From CAZFVY01 sp964522665 (GTDB lineage Bacteria > Verrucomicrobiota > Verrucomicrobiia > Limisphaerales > CAZFVY01): DNA of 53,239 nucleotides. Of this stretch, positions 44,858-53,127 are shown piece by piece. Numbering within the stretch: position 1 is the first letter of the stretch; the number at the start of each line of letters is the position of its first letter. A program made the translations under genes and the position numbers. The notes beneath the pieces are model-generated. The model did no database searches and was not told the origin of the DNA. It saw nothing but the letters and a program-made list of their open reading frames with translations. The stretch covers positions 1-53,239 of the forward strand of contig CAZFVY010000044.1 in NCBI GenBank assembly GCA_964522665.1. The letters are read 5' to 3'.

Positions 44858-45759
44858 CGTCCGTATCCGAACCGTGGAAACATGACTTCCGCCACGGTCA
44901 CCACCAGAAAGACCAAACTGATCAACGCGTTCAACCGAAAGAACGCCACATTGATCCAGTCCAGGCTGCGCCGCCGCGCCAGCCAGTGTTCCATCACGAG
45001 ACAGAACAAGATCACGACCAACCCGATTAAGTATGCCAGACGGAAGCGGGAAAGCAATCCGAACGCCGCCAGGAGGCCCCACATCACGAGGTGCGCCAGA
45101 AAGGCGGCTTTGAGCGCGTTCGGAATGCCCCAGGCCACGACCAGCGAACGGAGTCCATGGCCGCGATCAAAATCGTAGTCTTGGATCGCGTAGATGACGT
45201 CGAAACCGATCAACCAGAACATCACCGCGAACGCTAACAGGATCGGCAGAAGCGCGCTTTCCCGCAAGGGCCAGAAGGCGAATTGACCTTTCACGGCCAG
45301 CCACGCGCCGAGCGGCGCCAGCGCAAGGGCCAGTCCAAGAAAGACATGGGTGTAATCGGTAAACCGCTTGGTTAACGAGTAAAAACACACGATGAACAAC
45401 GCGGCGGGCGAAAGGTAAAAGCAAAGGGGATTGAGAAAGTAGCTGGCCACGACGAGACCCGCGCCGCTGAGCAGGCAGAACGCCCACGCGCCGGCGAGGG
45501 AAATCTGACCGGTGGGCAGATGGCGCCGCGCCGTCCGCGGGTTTTGCCGGTCGAATTCGCGGTCCACTATGCGGTTGAAGGCCATGGCGCACGAGCGGGC
45601 GCAGACCATCGCCGCGAGAATCAGCCCGACCGTCCGCCAGCCCGGCCACCCATAGTGGTCACGGGCCGCGACCACCATCGAGGCCAACGCGAAGGGCAAC
45701 GCGAAAACGGTGTGGGAAATCTTGACGAATTCCGCCCATTTTCTGATCTGCGAAAACAT
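44854..45759 (-). CDS. ubiA: UbiA-family prenyltransferase (probable MqnP)
   Basis: A 301-residue membrane prenyltransferase with about eight helices. It has two Asp-rich motifs that bind prenyl diphosphate: NRIVDREFDRQNPRT and DVIYAIQDYDFDRGHG. In this operon it probably prenylates the naphthoate-type futalosine intermediate (role of MqnP). ATG 45759, with a GGTGA site 4 bases before it, is preferred to the GTG at 45780. It overlaps mqnE (ATGA) and follows ubiX closely. Confidence 0.92.
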   Translation of the reverse strand: MFSQIRKWAEFVKISHTVFALPFALASMVVAARDHYGWPGWRTVGLILAAMVCARSCAMAFNRIVDREFDRQNPRTARRHLPTGQISLAGAWAFCLLSGAGLVVASYFLNPLCFYLSPAALFIVCFYSLTKRFTDYTHVFLGLALALAPLGAWLAVKGQFAFWPLRESALLPILLAFAVMFWLIGFDVIYAIQDYDFDRGHGLRSLVVAWGIPNALKAAFLAHLVMWGLLAAFGLLSRFRLAYLIGLVVILFCLVMEHWLARRRSLDWINVAFFRLNALISLVFLVVTVAEVMFPRFGYGR

Positions 45760-45784
45760 AAATTCACCGGACGGAATCACCGGT

Positions 45785-46342
45785 TCACTCGGGTTCTTGT
45801 TGCCAGCGGGGCAGGAGACGATTGGGCACGCCGAGGTGATCGAGCACCCGGGCCACGACCGTATCGGCGACCTCTGCGATCGTCTTGGGTAACAGGTAGA
45901 AGGACGGATTGGCCGGAATGATGGTCGCGCCGGCCAGCAGGAGCAGTTCGAGGTTTTTGACGTGGATCAAATTCAAAGGCGTTTCGCGCGGCACCAAGAT
46001 CAACTTCTTCCGTTCTTTGAGGGCGACGTCGGCGGCCCGCAACAGGACGTCTTCGCTGTAACCGTGCGCGATGCGACCGAGCGTGCCCATGCTGCACGGA
46101 ATGACCACCATCGCGTCGCACGGATTGGAGCCACTGGCGAACGGCGCGTTCATGCTCTTGAGGCCGTGGCGCGCGACGCCGGGGGCAAGGCGCAACCCGT
46201 CCGGCAGTTCCTGGGCGATGACGCTTTGCGCGTACGCGCTCGACACCAGGTGGATTTCGTGTTCCGCCGGGTCGAGGTTATCCAGCAGTCGCTGAGTGTA
46301 AATCATCCCGCTGGCGCCGGTCACCGCGATAAGAATCTTCAA
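45785..46342 (-). CDS. ubiX: Flavin prenyltransferase UbiX
   Basis: A 185-residue enzyme that makes prenyl-FMN, the cofactor of UbiD decarboxylases. The N-terminal AVTGASGMIYTQRLL binds FMN; VIPCSMGTLGRIAHG and LVPRETPLNLIHVKNL are UbiX signatures. The only start that includes the full fold is TTG at 46342. It heads the menaquinone gene run and probably serves the UbiD at 29793-31283. Confidence 0.94.
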   Translation of the reverse strand: MKILIAVTGASGMIYTQRLLDNLDPAEHEIHLVSSAYAQSVIAQELPDGLRLAPGVARHGLKSMNAPFASGSNPCDAMVVIPCSMGTLGRIAHGYSEDVLLRAADVALKERKKLILVPRETPLNLIHVKNLELLLLAGATIIPANPSFYLLPKTIAEVADTVVARVLDHLGVPNRLLPRWQQEPE

Positions 46343-46509
46343 GCGCGGCGCCTCTTAGAATGTTCGATCATGCCGGAAATATGTCTGGCGGCGGGCGGGC
46401 GGGCAAGGCTGCGTTGCGCGACCAGCCCGGGCGCGATGCCCGACGCGAAAACGCGCGTGGCGCCACGTTACGCTTGTGTTTACCGCCGGTTTCGGCTATT
46501 AGTCCGGGC

Positions 46510-47757
46510 GTGTTGCCATCGTGGAAGGTTCTCGTCTTCGCGGGGCTGGGCCTGTGCTTAACGGGCTGTCAGACTCCCGCCCCTTCGCCTCGCGCCGCGC
46601 TGCAACCAACGACCCCCGTGCGGGTTGTGCGATTGCCGGACGAGTTGCAGATTCCTCCGCCTCCCGTTTTCGTCCCTCCGGCCCCGGTGGTCGTGCCACC
46701 CGCCCGTTCGCCCGTTCCCACGGCGCCAACCGCGGCGGTTTTGCCGCCGACCAACTCCGTGGCTTCGGCGTGGGTCGGCTGGGGTGATTGGTGCCGCGTC
46801 AAAGGTTTGCCGCCGCCGCAATTGCTGCGCCGCGCGGGCGCCGCGACTTACGAGACCAGCGGCGCCGCCGGACGGCTGACGATCAGCGTGGGCAACCGCC
46901 TGGCGCGCTGGGATGGGGTGAGCGTCTGGCTGGCGTTCGCGCCGCAATGGATTGGCGGGCAACTCTCGGTGCATGCGCTGGACGCCGAGAAAATCCTGGC
47001 GCCGTTGCTTTTGGGTGAGCCGCCGCGGCCGTTCAAAAATCGCATCGTCGTCATCGATCCTGGCCACGGTGGCTCCAATCTCGGCGCCAAGAGCATCCTG
47101 GGCGAGCAGTATGAAAAACAATTCGCGTTGGACTGGGCGAAGCGCCTGCGGCCCTTGCTCGAGGCGCAGGGCTGGAAGGTGTTTCTGACGCGGGTGGACG
47201 ACCGCGATATGTCGCTCCCGGAACGCGTCGCCTTCGCCGACCGGGTCAACGCCGAACTGTTTGTAAGCCTGCATTTCAATTTCGCCGAGGCCCGCGCCAC
47301 CCACGCCGGTTTGGAGACGTATTGCCTGACGCCGTGCGGCCTGCCATCCAATCTGACCCGCGGCTACCCGGATGACCCGCAGATGAATTATCCCAACAAC
47401 GCGTACGACGCCGAGAATCTGCGCTTCGCGGCCCGCCTTCATCGCTCGCTTTTGCTGGTGACCGGCGTTACGGATCAAGGGGTTCGCCACGCGCGGTTCA
47501 TGGGGGTTTTGCGCGGCCAGCATCGGCCGGCGGTCCTCCTGGAAGGCGGCTACCTGTCCAATCCCGAGGAGGCGCGATTGATCGGGTCGCAGGACTACCG
47601 CCAATTGCTGGCGGTCGCCGTGGCCAAAGTGTTCGCGACGGAGAACCGGTCACGAACCGAAAGACCAGGGCTGGACCGCCAGGCGGCGCTCTCGGAATCA
47701 TCGCCTGCGTCGCGGGCGGGGGTTGATCGCGCGGGCGTTCGCCTTGGGGATGAGTGA
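46510..47757 (+). CDS. N-acetylmuramoyl-L-alanine amidase, lipoprotein
   Basis: A protein of about 415 residues with a lipoprotein signal (LVFAGLGLCLTGC, lipobox LTGC), a Pro-rich linker (about 25-90) and an Amidase_3 zinc domain: VIDPGHGGSNLG (metal His), E in the EQYEKQ region, ELFVSLHFN (second His) and LLEGGYLSNPEEA (Glu). It cleaves the amide between MurNAc and the stem peptide in peptidoglycan. Start is uncertain: GTG 46510 gives a typical signal peptide, while an ATG at 46360 would add 50 basic residues. It overlaps the epimerase gene by 8 bases. Confidence 0.86.
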   Translation: MLPSWKVLVFAGLGLCLTGCQTPAPSPRAALQPTTPVRVVRLPDELQIPPPPVFVPPAPVVVPPARSPVPTAPTAAVLPPTNSVASAWVGWGDWCRVKGLPPPQLLRRAGAATYETSGAAGRLTISVGNRLARWDGVSVWLAFAPQWIGGQLSVHALDAEKILAPLLLGEPPRPFKNRIVVIDPGHGGSNLGAKSILGEQYEKQFALDWAKRLRPLLEAQGWKVFLTRVDDRDMSLPERVAFADRVNAELFVSLHFNFAEARATHAGLETYCLTPCGLPSNLTRGYPDDPQMNYPNNAYDAENLRFAARLHRSLLLVTGVTDQGVRHARFMGVLRGQHRPAVLLEGGYLSNPEEARLIGSQDYRQLLAVAVAKVFATENRSRTERPGLDRQAALSESSPASRAGVDRAGVRLGDE

Positions 47758-48715
47758 ACGGCCGAATATTCTGGTCACGGGAGGCGCCGGTTTCATCGGC
47801 TCCCATTTAGTTGAACGGCTCTTGCGGGACGGAAATTCCGTGACCGTAATCGATGACTTGTCAACGGGACGGCGCGAGAACCTTCGCGTGGTCGCCGGTG
47901 ACGCGAATCTGCGTTTCATCGAAGCCAAGGTCTCCGCGTATCCGGCTTTGGCGGAGGAGGCTGCTCGCGCTCAGGCGATTTACCATCTGGCGGCGGCGGT
48001 CGGCGTGGAGTTGGTGGTGGTTTCCCCGATCCGGACGATTCAGACAAATCTGCACGAGACGGAGGCGATCCTGAGGGCCGCCGCCGAAAAAGGCACGCCG
48101 GTTCTCCTCGCCTCGACCTCGGAGGTGTACGGCAAAAGTCAGAAGCCGGTGTTTTCCGAGGAAGATGATCTGCTGATTGGCCCACCCCATTTGGGCCGGT
48201 GGAGCTACGCTTGTTCGAAACTGATGGATGAATTCATGGCGATGGCCTACGCCCAGGAGCGCGGGTTGCCCGTCACCGTGGCGCGGCTGTTTAACACGGT
48301 GGGCCCTCGGCAGACCGGGCAATATGGAATGGTGTTGCCGCGTTTCATCGCGGCCGCCAAAACCGGTCGGCCGATTCGCGTCTTTGGCGACGGTCGGCAG
48401 ATGCGTTGTTTCTGCTACGTGGGCGACACGGTGGAGGCGCTCGTGCGACTCCAACGCTCGTCGGCCGCCCGCGGCCAGGTATTCAATGTTGGCACGACGG
48501 AGGAGATTAGCATCGCCGGGTTGGCCGAGCTGGTAAAGCGTCGCGTCGGATCGGATTCTCCGATCGAGTTTGTTCCCTATGCGGACGCGTATGCGCCGGG
48601 ATTCGAAGACGTGCGGCGGCGGAAGCCGCAACTTGGAAAGTTGGCGTCCGTGGTCGGTTTCCGACCCCAAACCGAGTTGGCGAGGATCGTGGACTTGACG
48701 GCCGCCTCGATTTGA
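47750..48715 (+). CDS. NAD-dependent sugar epimerase/dehydratase
   Basis: A 321-residue extended short-chain dehydrogenase. The NAD motif is TGGAGFIGSHLVE near the N-terminus and the catalytic YxxxK is YACSK; STSEVYG and RLFNTVGPRQ are typical of UDP-sugar enzymes such as UDP-glucuronate decarboxylase and UDP-glucose epimerase. The exact reaction is not fixed. It begins within the amidase gene, and GGGG lies just before the ATG at 47750. It may belong to cell-surface sugar synthesis with the nucleotidyltransferase at 18348 (weak inference). Confidence 0.88.
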   Translation: MSERPNILVTGGAGFIGSHLVERLLRDGNSVTVIDDLSTGRRENLRVVAGDANLRFIEAKVSAYPALAEEAARAQAIYHLAAAVGVELVVVSPIRTIQTNLHETEAILRAAAEKGTPVLLASTSEVYGKSQKPVFSEEDDLLIGPPHLGRWSYACSKLMDEFMAMAYAQERGLPVTVARLFNTVGPRQTGQYGMVLPRFIAAAKTGRPIRVFGDGRQMRCFCYVGDTVEALVRLQRSSAARGQVFNVGTTEEISIAGLAELVKRRVGSDSPIEFVPYADAYAPGFEDVRRRKPQLGKLASVVGFRPQTELARIVDLTAASI

Positions 48716-48722
48716 TTCGGGC

Positions 48723-48752
48723 AAAAAAAAGAGGCGCCCCGAAGGGCGCCTC
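48723..48752 (-). terminator. Intrinsic terminator of the prepilin-like gene
   Basis: On the minus strand: GAGGCGCCC-ttcg-GGGCGCCTC followed by eight T. A nine-base-pair GC-rich stem, a UUCG-type tetraloop and a T-run make a textbook rho-independent terminator 21 bases after the gene ends. It may also slow plus-strand transcription from the epimerase gene. Confidence 0.92.
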
Positions 48753-48772
48753 GTTTGAGACAGTAAGTTAGT

Positions 48773-49489
48773 TTACTCGTTGCCCGGGATGGCGAGCATG
48801 TTTTGGTCGTTGCCCGAGTTCCTGAGCGCGTCGCGGAAGCGGGAGCTGTTGAACTGCTGCACGCTGCCGTCGCACATCACCGCGTTGCCGTTATTCTGGT
48901 GGATGTTCTTGTCCCAGCCGATGGTCAACTGGTTCGTGCCCAGCGTGGCGACGATGGCCGTGCCGAAGTTGATGATCGGGGTGGCGTTGTTGGTCAGGTT
49001 GCGGTCACCCGAGAGGAACATCTGGGGCTGGGTTTCGTCCGCTTGAATGCCGACGAAGTAGCTGATGTTCGTGTTACCCCGGAACGGCTGGGTCGGATCG
49101 TTGGTCGCGAAGGAGCGCGCGAGCAAACGTTGCGTGCCGTCCGAGGGACAGAGGACGATTTGCGGCGTGCTCAACTCATTGGAGAGCGAGAGGAAATGCC
49201 GCCAGATGTTCTGCGCGCCGAGCGGGGTGTTCACGGCGTATTCGGAGGAACCGCCGTTGGTGGAGGGAACCGACATCGGGAATTGATCACCGTTGTCAGT
49301 GGACCAGATCCGGAACGCCAAACCAACGTTTTTAAGGTTGTTCACGCATTTGATACGCTGAGCCTTGGCTTTCGCTTTGGCGAGCGCGGGCAAGAGCATG
49401 CCGGCCAGAATTGCGATGATGGCGATAACGACTAACAGCTCGATGAGCGTGAAAGCCCCGACTTTGTATTTCTGCAAAACTCGTTTCAT
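48773..49489 (-). CDS. Prepilin-type (H-x9-DG) protein
   Basis: A 238-residue protein with a type IV prepilin/pseudopilin start: a short basic leader (MKRVLQKYKVGA), then FTLIELLVVIAIIAILAGML, a single N-terminal helix with the +5 Glu. The leader should be cut by prepilin peptidase after GA. A C-terminal H-x9-DG motif (HQNNGNAVMCDGSV) places it with the large family of such proteins in Planctomycetes and Verrucomicrobiota, whose role is unknown. It is a single-gene unit with its own promoter (49526-49553) and terminator (48723-48752). Confidence 0.92.
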   Translation of the reverse strand: MKRVLQKYKVGAFTLIELLVVIAIIAILAGMLLPALAKAKAKAQRIKCVNNLKNVGLAFRIWSTDNGDQFPMSVPSTNGGSSEYAVNTPLGAQNIWRHFLSLSNELSTPQIVLCPSDGTQRLLARSFATNDPTQPFRGNTNISYFVGIQADETQPQMFLSGDRNLTNNATPIINFGTAIVATLGTNQLTIGWDKNIHQNNGNAVMCDGSVQQFNSSRFRDALRNSGNDQNMLAIPGNE

Positions 49490-49525
49490 AGTTTACTTTG
49501 GTTTTAGTTGGGTTACGGTTCCGGC

Positions 49526-49553
49526 ACTTTAATAAAACGCACCGGAGTGTCAA
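49526..49553 (-). promoter_or_regulatory. Promoter of the prepilin-like gene
   Basis: On the minus strand: TTGACA (49553-49548), a 16-base spacer, TAAAGT (49531-49526; 4 of 6). It lies about 37 bases before the ATG, giving a leader of roughly 30 bases. No Shine-Dalgarno sequence precedes the ATG. Confidence 0.6.
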
Positions 49554-49658
49554 CGATTTTCTAAACTTTCTTTAGCAAGGCCGATGCCAATTTGGTTTTC
49601 TTCCCCGTATCGCCGTGAATCAGCCCCGCGCGGGCTAGGGGCGGCCGTCACGCGGTGA

Positions 49659-49684
49659 ATTTCCACGCATGGATGCGTGAAAAT
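49659..49684. promoter_or_regulatory. Palindromic site upstream of the prepilin promoter
   Basis: ATTT-c-CACGCAT-gg-ATGCGTG-a-AAAT is a 7-bp inverted repeat with a 2-bp centre, a symmetric mismatch and 4 more paired bases. The tiny loop makes an RNA hairpin unlikely and a dimeric-regulator binding site more likely. It lies 106 bases upstream of the prepilin -35 element and 180 bases before the tRNA. Confidence 0.4.
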
Positions 49685-49866
49685 GACTCATCCCGAATGT
49701 TCCGGTCGGGGCCGCAACCCGCGGGCCGCGTAAATTGGCCGGGATTTGGCTTGCCCGCGGCGGGTTCGTGCCCCTATATGTATCCCGTCGCACACAGCGC
49801 GCGCTTCAGCTTCGGCGGAGGGGAGGGAAGCCGGCGCGCCGTTTCGGTGCGACCGCGCAACTTTGT

Positions 49867-49951
49867 GCCCGCGTGGCGGAATTGGCAGACGCGCTAGATT
49901 CAGGTTCTAGTGAGTAACATCGTACAGGTTCAAGTCCTGTCGCGGGCACCA
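49867..49951 (+). tRNA. tRNA-Leu(CAG)
   Basis: An 85-nt class II tRNA. Acceptor stem GCCCGCG pairs with CGCGGGC; the anticodon arm is CTAGA-TTCAGGT-TCTAG with CAG at 49901-49903, reading CUG. It has a long variable arm (TGAGTAACATCGTA), T arm CAGG-TTCAAGT-CCTG, and an encoded CCA end. Confidence 0.96.
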
Positions 49952-50021
49952 ACGCACAATATCTGGAGGTCAGCCGCGGCTGGTTCTTTCCGGAAGATGG
50001 CATCGCCGAAATTTCTTTCTC

Positions 50022-51632
50022 ATGGGAATTGTGATTCGCCGCGCCGGCGGGAATGACGCGCCGGGCTGGCTGGAACTGCTGCGGATCGCGCACGGGGACG
50101 GCTTGCCCGATCGGCAGGCGTACGACCTGGCGTGGATCGCCGGCCAATTATCGCCGGAAAACGGACCGGAAACGTGGGTGGCCGAGGTGGACGGACGTCT
50201 CAGTTCCAGTCTGACGTTTCTGCAGCCCGCGCCGGTCAACGCCAACCCGATCGCCAATCTGGGCCGCAATTTGCACCGGCCGGAGAGTTACGCCGACGGC
50301 TCGGCCACGGCCCTGCTCCGACGGATTCGCGAATTGTGCGCGGAGCGCCGGCAGGTCATTGTCGCCCGCGTCCCGGCGTCGGACAACGCGCAGCAGACTC
50401 TCTACGAGAACCACGGCTACGCTTGCGTCGGCTTCCAACCCTACAAGCACCTGCTGCGGGTCCGCGAGGGAGCGCTGTTTTATGTGCAGTTCGCGCGCCC
50501 CGACGCTCTGGTCCGCCTGCCGCTTTCGGAATCATTGCCGCAGGTGAACGAGCTGGCCACGGCCGCGCTGCGGAGTTTGCGGTTGGCCCCGCCGGCGCCT
50601 GTGCGTGACGGCGGCACCGGCTATCCGCTTCGCTCCGAGCTTCAGCTGCGGGAGGCGACGATGACGGACTTCGATTTGTGGCGGGGGCAGGCGCAAGCGG
50701 TGAACCCGCCGGTGGAAATCTCCGGCGGCCACAACCGCGGCTTCGGCCTTCTGCGAACCGGCTCCGACGCGCCGCTGCGCGCGCTGTTGGCGCAACGCGG
50801 CGACGAGATGGTCGCGGGCCTGGCCTGGCTGTTTGACGAATGTGATCGCTGCGTCCGCTTGATCGAAGCGTTCTCGGTCGATGATCTTTCGCTGGGCGCG
50901 TTGGTTCACCAGGCGGTGAAGCTGGCCGCGGAACGCTACGGCGCGGTGTACGTCGAGGTGGACATTCTCATGACCGCCCCGCGTCTGCTCAAGACGGCCG
51001 AGCAGTTGGGGTTCGTGCCGGTGGCCTATCTGCCGGCGTTTTACGTGAAGGGCGGCTTCCAGGCGGACGTCGTCAAACTCGTCAAACTCAATCTGGTTTA
51101 TTCCCTGGAAAACGCCGCGTTCACCACGCACGCCCGCGCCATTGCCGAAATCGTCGATCTGAATTTCCACGACCAGAAGGTCGGCATCGCGATTATCAAT
51201 CTGTTACGCGCCCTGCCGGTCTTCGAAGGATTGGGCGACGGCGAATTGCGCAAGATGGCCCGTCTGTTCAAGCAGAAACTGTTTCGCCCGGGCGAGCGGG
51301 TGTTTGGCAAGGGCGACTCCGGCGTCGAGGCGTACGTGGTGATGCGGGGTCAGATCGATATCCGCCTGACGGAGGAAAGCGCGCCCATCGCGCGGGTTTC
51401 CGCCGGCCAGATCTTTGGCGAGCTGGCTTTCTTGGACGGCGCGGCGCGCGGCGCCCTTGCGGTCGCTTCGCAGGCGAGCATTCTCCTCGTGATTCAGCGT
51501 TCCGAGTTCTACGAGTTGGCGCAGCGTGAACCACATCTTGGCATGGTGGTGATGCGCAACGTGGCCATGATTCTTGCGGATCGGCTGCGGCGGGCAAACC
51601 AGGCGGTCGTCGGAACCGGAAAGGCCGCGTAA
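50022..51632 (+). CDS. GNAT-like acetyltransferase with C-terminal cyclic nucleotide-binding domain
   Basis: A 536-residue protein. The N-terminal part (about 1-150) and a second part (about 210-350) have GNAT-like patterns (ALYENHGYACVGFQPY-type ends, TAEQLGFVPVAYLP), suggesting two acetyltransferase folds, perhaps one inactive. Residues about 400-525 are a CAP-like cyclic-nucleotide domain with the phosphate-binding cassette IFGELAFLDGAARGALA; the Glu and Arg are kept, while the usual Ser/Thr after Arg is Gly. The order (GNAT then cNMP domain) is opposite to the known mycobacterial cAMP-dependent acetyltransferases. A cAMP source is encoded at 28463-29710. ATG 50022 follows tRNA-Leu by 70 bases. 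Confidence 0.82.
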   Translation: MGIVIRRAGGNDAPGWLELLRIAHGDGLPDRQAYDLAWIAGQLSPENGPETWVAEVDGRLSSSLTFLQPAPVNANPIANLGRNLHRPESYADGSATALLRRIRELCAERRQVIVARVPASDNAQQTLYENHGYACVGFQPYKHLLRVREGALFYVQFARPDALVRLPLSESLPQVNELATAALRSLRLAPPAPVRDGGTGYPLRSELQLREATMTDFDLWRGQAQAVNPPVEISGGHNRGFGLLRTGSDAPLRALLAQRGDEMVAGLAWLFDECDRCVRLIEAFSVDDLSLGALVHQAVKLAAERYGAVYVEVDILMTAPRLLKTAEQLGFVPVAYLPAFYVKGGFQADVVKLVKLNLVYSLENAAFTTHARAIAEIVDLNFHDQKVGIAIINLLRALPVFEGLGDGELRKMARLFKQKLFRPGERVFGKGDSGVEAYVVMRGQIDIRLTEESAPIARVSAGQIFGELAFLDGAARGALAVASQASILLVIQRSEFYELAQREPHLGMVVMRNVAMILADRLRRANQAVVGTGKAA

Positions 51633-51777
51633 TCATCGGTAACCCTGCGGCGACGACCCCCGCGCCGGGCCTCCGCGATTTGGTCGCTGCTAACTTTTGG
51701 TCCGACGGCGGTCTAAAGGAATTCGCCGGACCGCTTGGGAAAGGCCCCGCCGGAATTCGTGCGCCCTTGACGCGCGA

Positions 51778-53121
51778 TTAGGGCGAAAGGTTGGGCAGGC
51801 GTTGCGCCGCCTCCGCGACCATCGCCTCGAATACGGGCAGCGAGCGCGGACCGACGAACCGGCGGCGCAGGTGCCCTTCCCGGTCAACGATCACCGTCGT
51901 GGGCAGTTCGCCGCCGTTGAAGCGGCCGCCGATGCCGCCTTGCTCGTCCAGCAGGATGGCGTAATTCAGTCCGCGCGCCGCCGCGACCCGGGCAACTTTC
52001 TGACGGATCTGCCGCAGCGCATCGGCCGTCGGGCTTGGGTGCGCCGTGGCAGATTCAACGTGGCCCGCGTCCGCGTTTGCCGAGTTTTCGTGGCCGCCGG
52101 CGTGTCCGTCCTCGTCCGGCAGGGCGTCGAGTGAGACGCCGAGAATCGCGACTTGGTCTCCGTGACGTTTTTGCAGTTCCACTAGAACCGGCATTTCTCC
52201 TACGCACGCGGGGCACCAAGTGGTCCAAAAGTTAATCAGCACGACCTTGCCGCGCAGAGTGGAAAGGCGGATCGAACCTCCCGCGAGCGCCGGCAAGGTG
52301 AAGTCGGCGATCGGCGGGATGGGCTGCGCGCGGGCCGGTTGCGCGGGTGAGTCGGTCGTCGGGTTCGTGAACTCCGCCGATCGTCGCGTCCACCATTGTT
52401 TCGCCAGAGCGGCGCCCGCCCGGGCTTTCGACTCGGCGTCCGCGCGGTACGTGGAGAGGCCGGTCTTCGGGTCTTCCTCCGGGACGGCGTCCACCAATTT
52501 TACCCCGAAATCTTGCCCCGACCAGTGGGCCAGCAGGTTCACCGCGGTGGCCAAGACTTGCGGGTCGCCGTCGTCCAACGCTCGCGCCGCGACGGGAACT
52601 CCCTCCGCGGCCGGAGCGCGCTTGAGTTGGTTGAGGCCGAGCAATCGTACTTGGGGGTCGCAGTCTCGCAGCTGCGCCGCCGCCAACGCCGGCCAGCGGG
52701 GATGGCGCAGCGCCGCCAGCCCGCCCAACGCCAGCTCGCGAACGTTCATATCCGGGTCCAATGCTCCTTCGATCAACATGGCGTCGAGCGCCGGCGCCAG
52801 CGGTTGGTTCGGCGTGAGCGCGCGCGTCAGGAGGGCCATCGCGACCTCGCGCTGCACGATACGGCCTGTTCGCCAGGCGGCGAGCAGCGCGGACGCCGGA
52901 TCGCGGGACTGGTTGATCGCTTCCTCCAGTTCTTCCCGGGCGGGCGCCGCGCTGGCGAGCAGCGCGTCCTGGGTGATGCGTCCTCGCAACGGTTCACGGA
53001 AAATCCAAGCCCCCGCCACCACGCTCAGGGCGGCCGCGTAAAGGAACGTCCGGCGACGCCGACGGCGGCGATCGGACGATGGCCCGGTCGCGGCGTCGGA
53101 CGGATTTAGTGGGGTGGGCAT
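51778..53121 (-). CDS. Membrane-anchored HEAT-thioredoxin (TlpA/ResA-like) protein
   Basis: A 447-residue protein. A stop-transfer start (RRRRRRRTFLYAAALSVVAG, about 18-37) anchors it; HEAT-like helices follow (about 90-200), then a TlpA-type thioredoxin domain (about 268-440) with the redox motif WCPAC (302-306) and the cis-Pro region ELPTTVIVD. Such proteins reduce periplasmic disulfides, often for cytochrome c maturation, which fits the many c-type cytochromes here (inference). An insert of about 33 residues (335-367) is rich in His, Asp, Ala and Ser. The ATG at 53121 is 6 bases after the stop of an upstream gene. Confidence 0.86.
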   Translation of the reverse strand: MPTPLNPSDAATGPSSDRRRRRRRTFLYAAALSVVAGAWIFREPLRGRITQDALLASAAPAREELEEAINQSRDPASALLAAWRTGRIVQREVAMALLTRALTPNQPLAPALDAMLIEGALDPDMNVRELALGGLAALRHPRWPALAAAQLRDCDPQVRLLGLNQLKRAPAAEGVPVAARALDDGDPQVLATAVNLLAHWSGQDFGVKLVDAVPEEDPKTGLSTYRADAESKARAGAALAKQWWTRRSAEFTNPTTDSPAQPARAQPIPPIADFTLPALAGGSIRLSTLRGKVVLINFWTTWCPACVGEMPVLVELQKRHGDQVAILGVSLDALPDEDGHAGGHENSANADAGHVESATAHPSPTADALRQIRQKVARVAAARGLNYAILLDEQGGIGGRFNGGELPTTVIVDREGHLRRRFVGPRSLPVFEAMVAEAAQRLPNLSP

Positions 53122-53127
53122 CGGGTT

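Larger units (their letters stand above)
49490..49866. other. 377-bp intergenic region between the prepilin gene and tRNA-Leu
   Basis: It contains the prepilin promoter, a palindromic site (49659-49684) and a possible tRNA promoter (TTGCCC 49751-49756, 18-base spacer, TATATG 49775-49780). No gene is supported; the frames there have no protein-like features. Confidence 0.45.

Noticed and set aside
44402..45178. Plus-strand frame of 258 residues opposite mqnE and ubiA
   Set aside because: It covers two well-supported minus-strand genes and has no family motif.
48731..48752. The hairpin as a terminator for the plus-strand epimerase gene
   Set aside because: The T-run is on the minus-strand side only; on the plus strand the hairpin is followed by GTTTGAG, so it mainly serves the prepilin gene.
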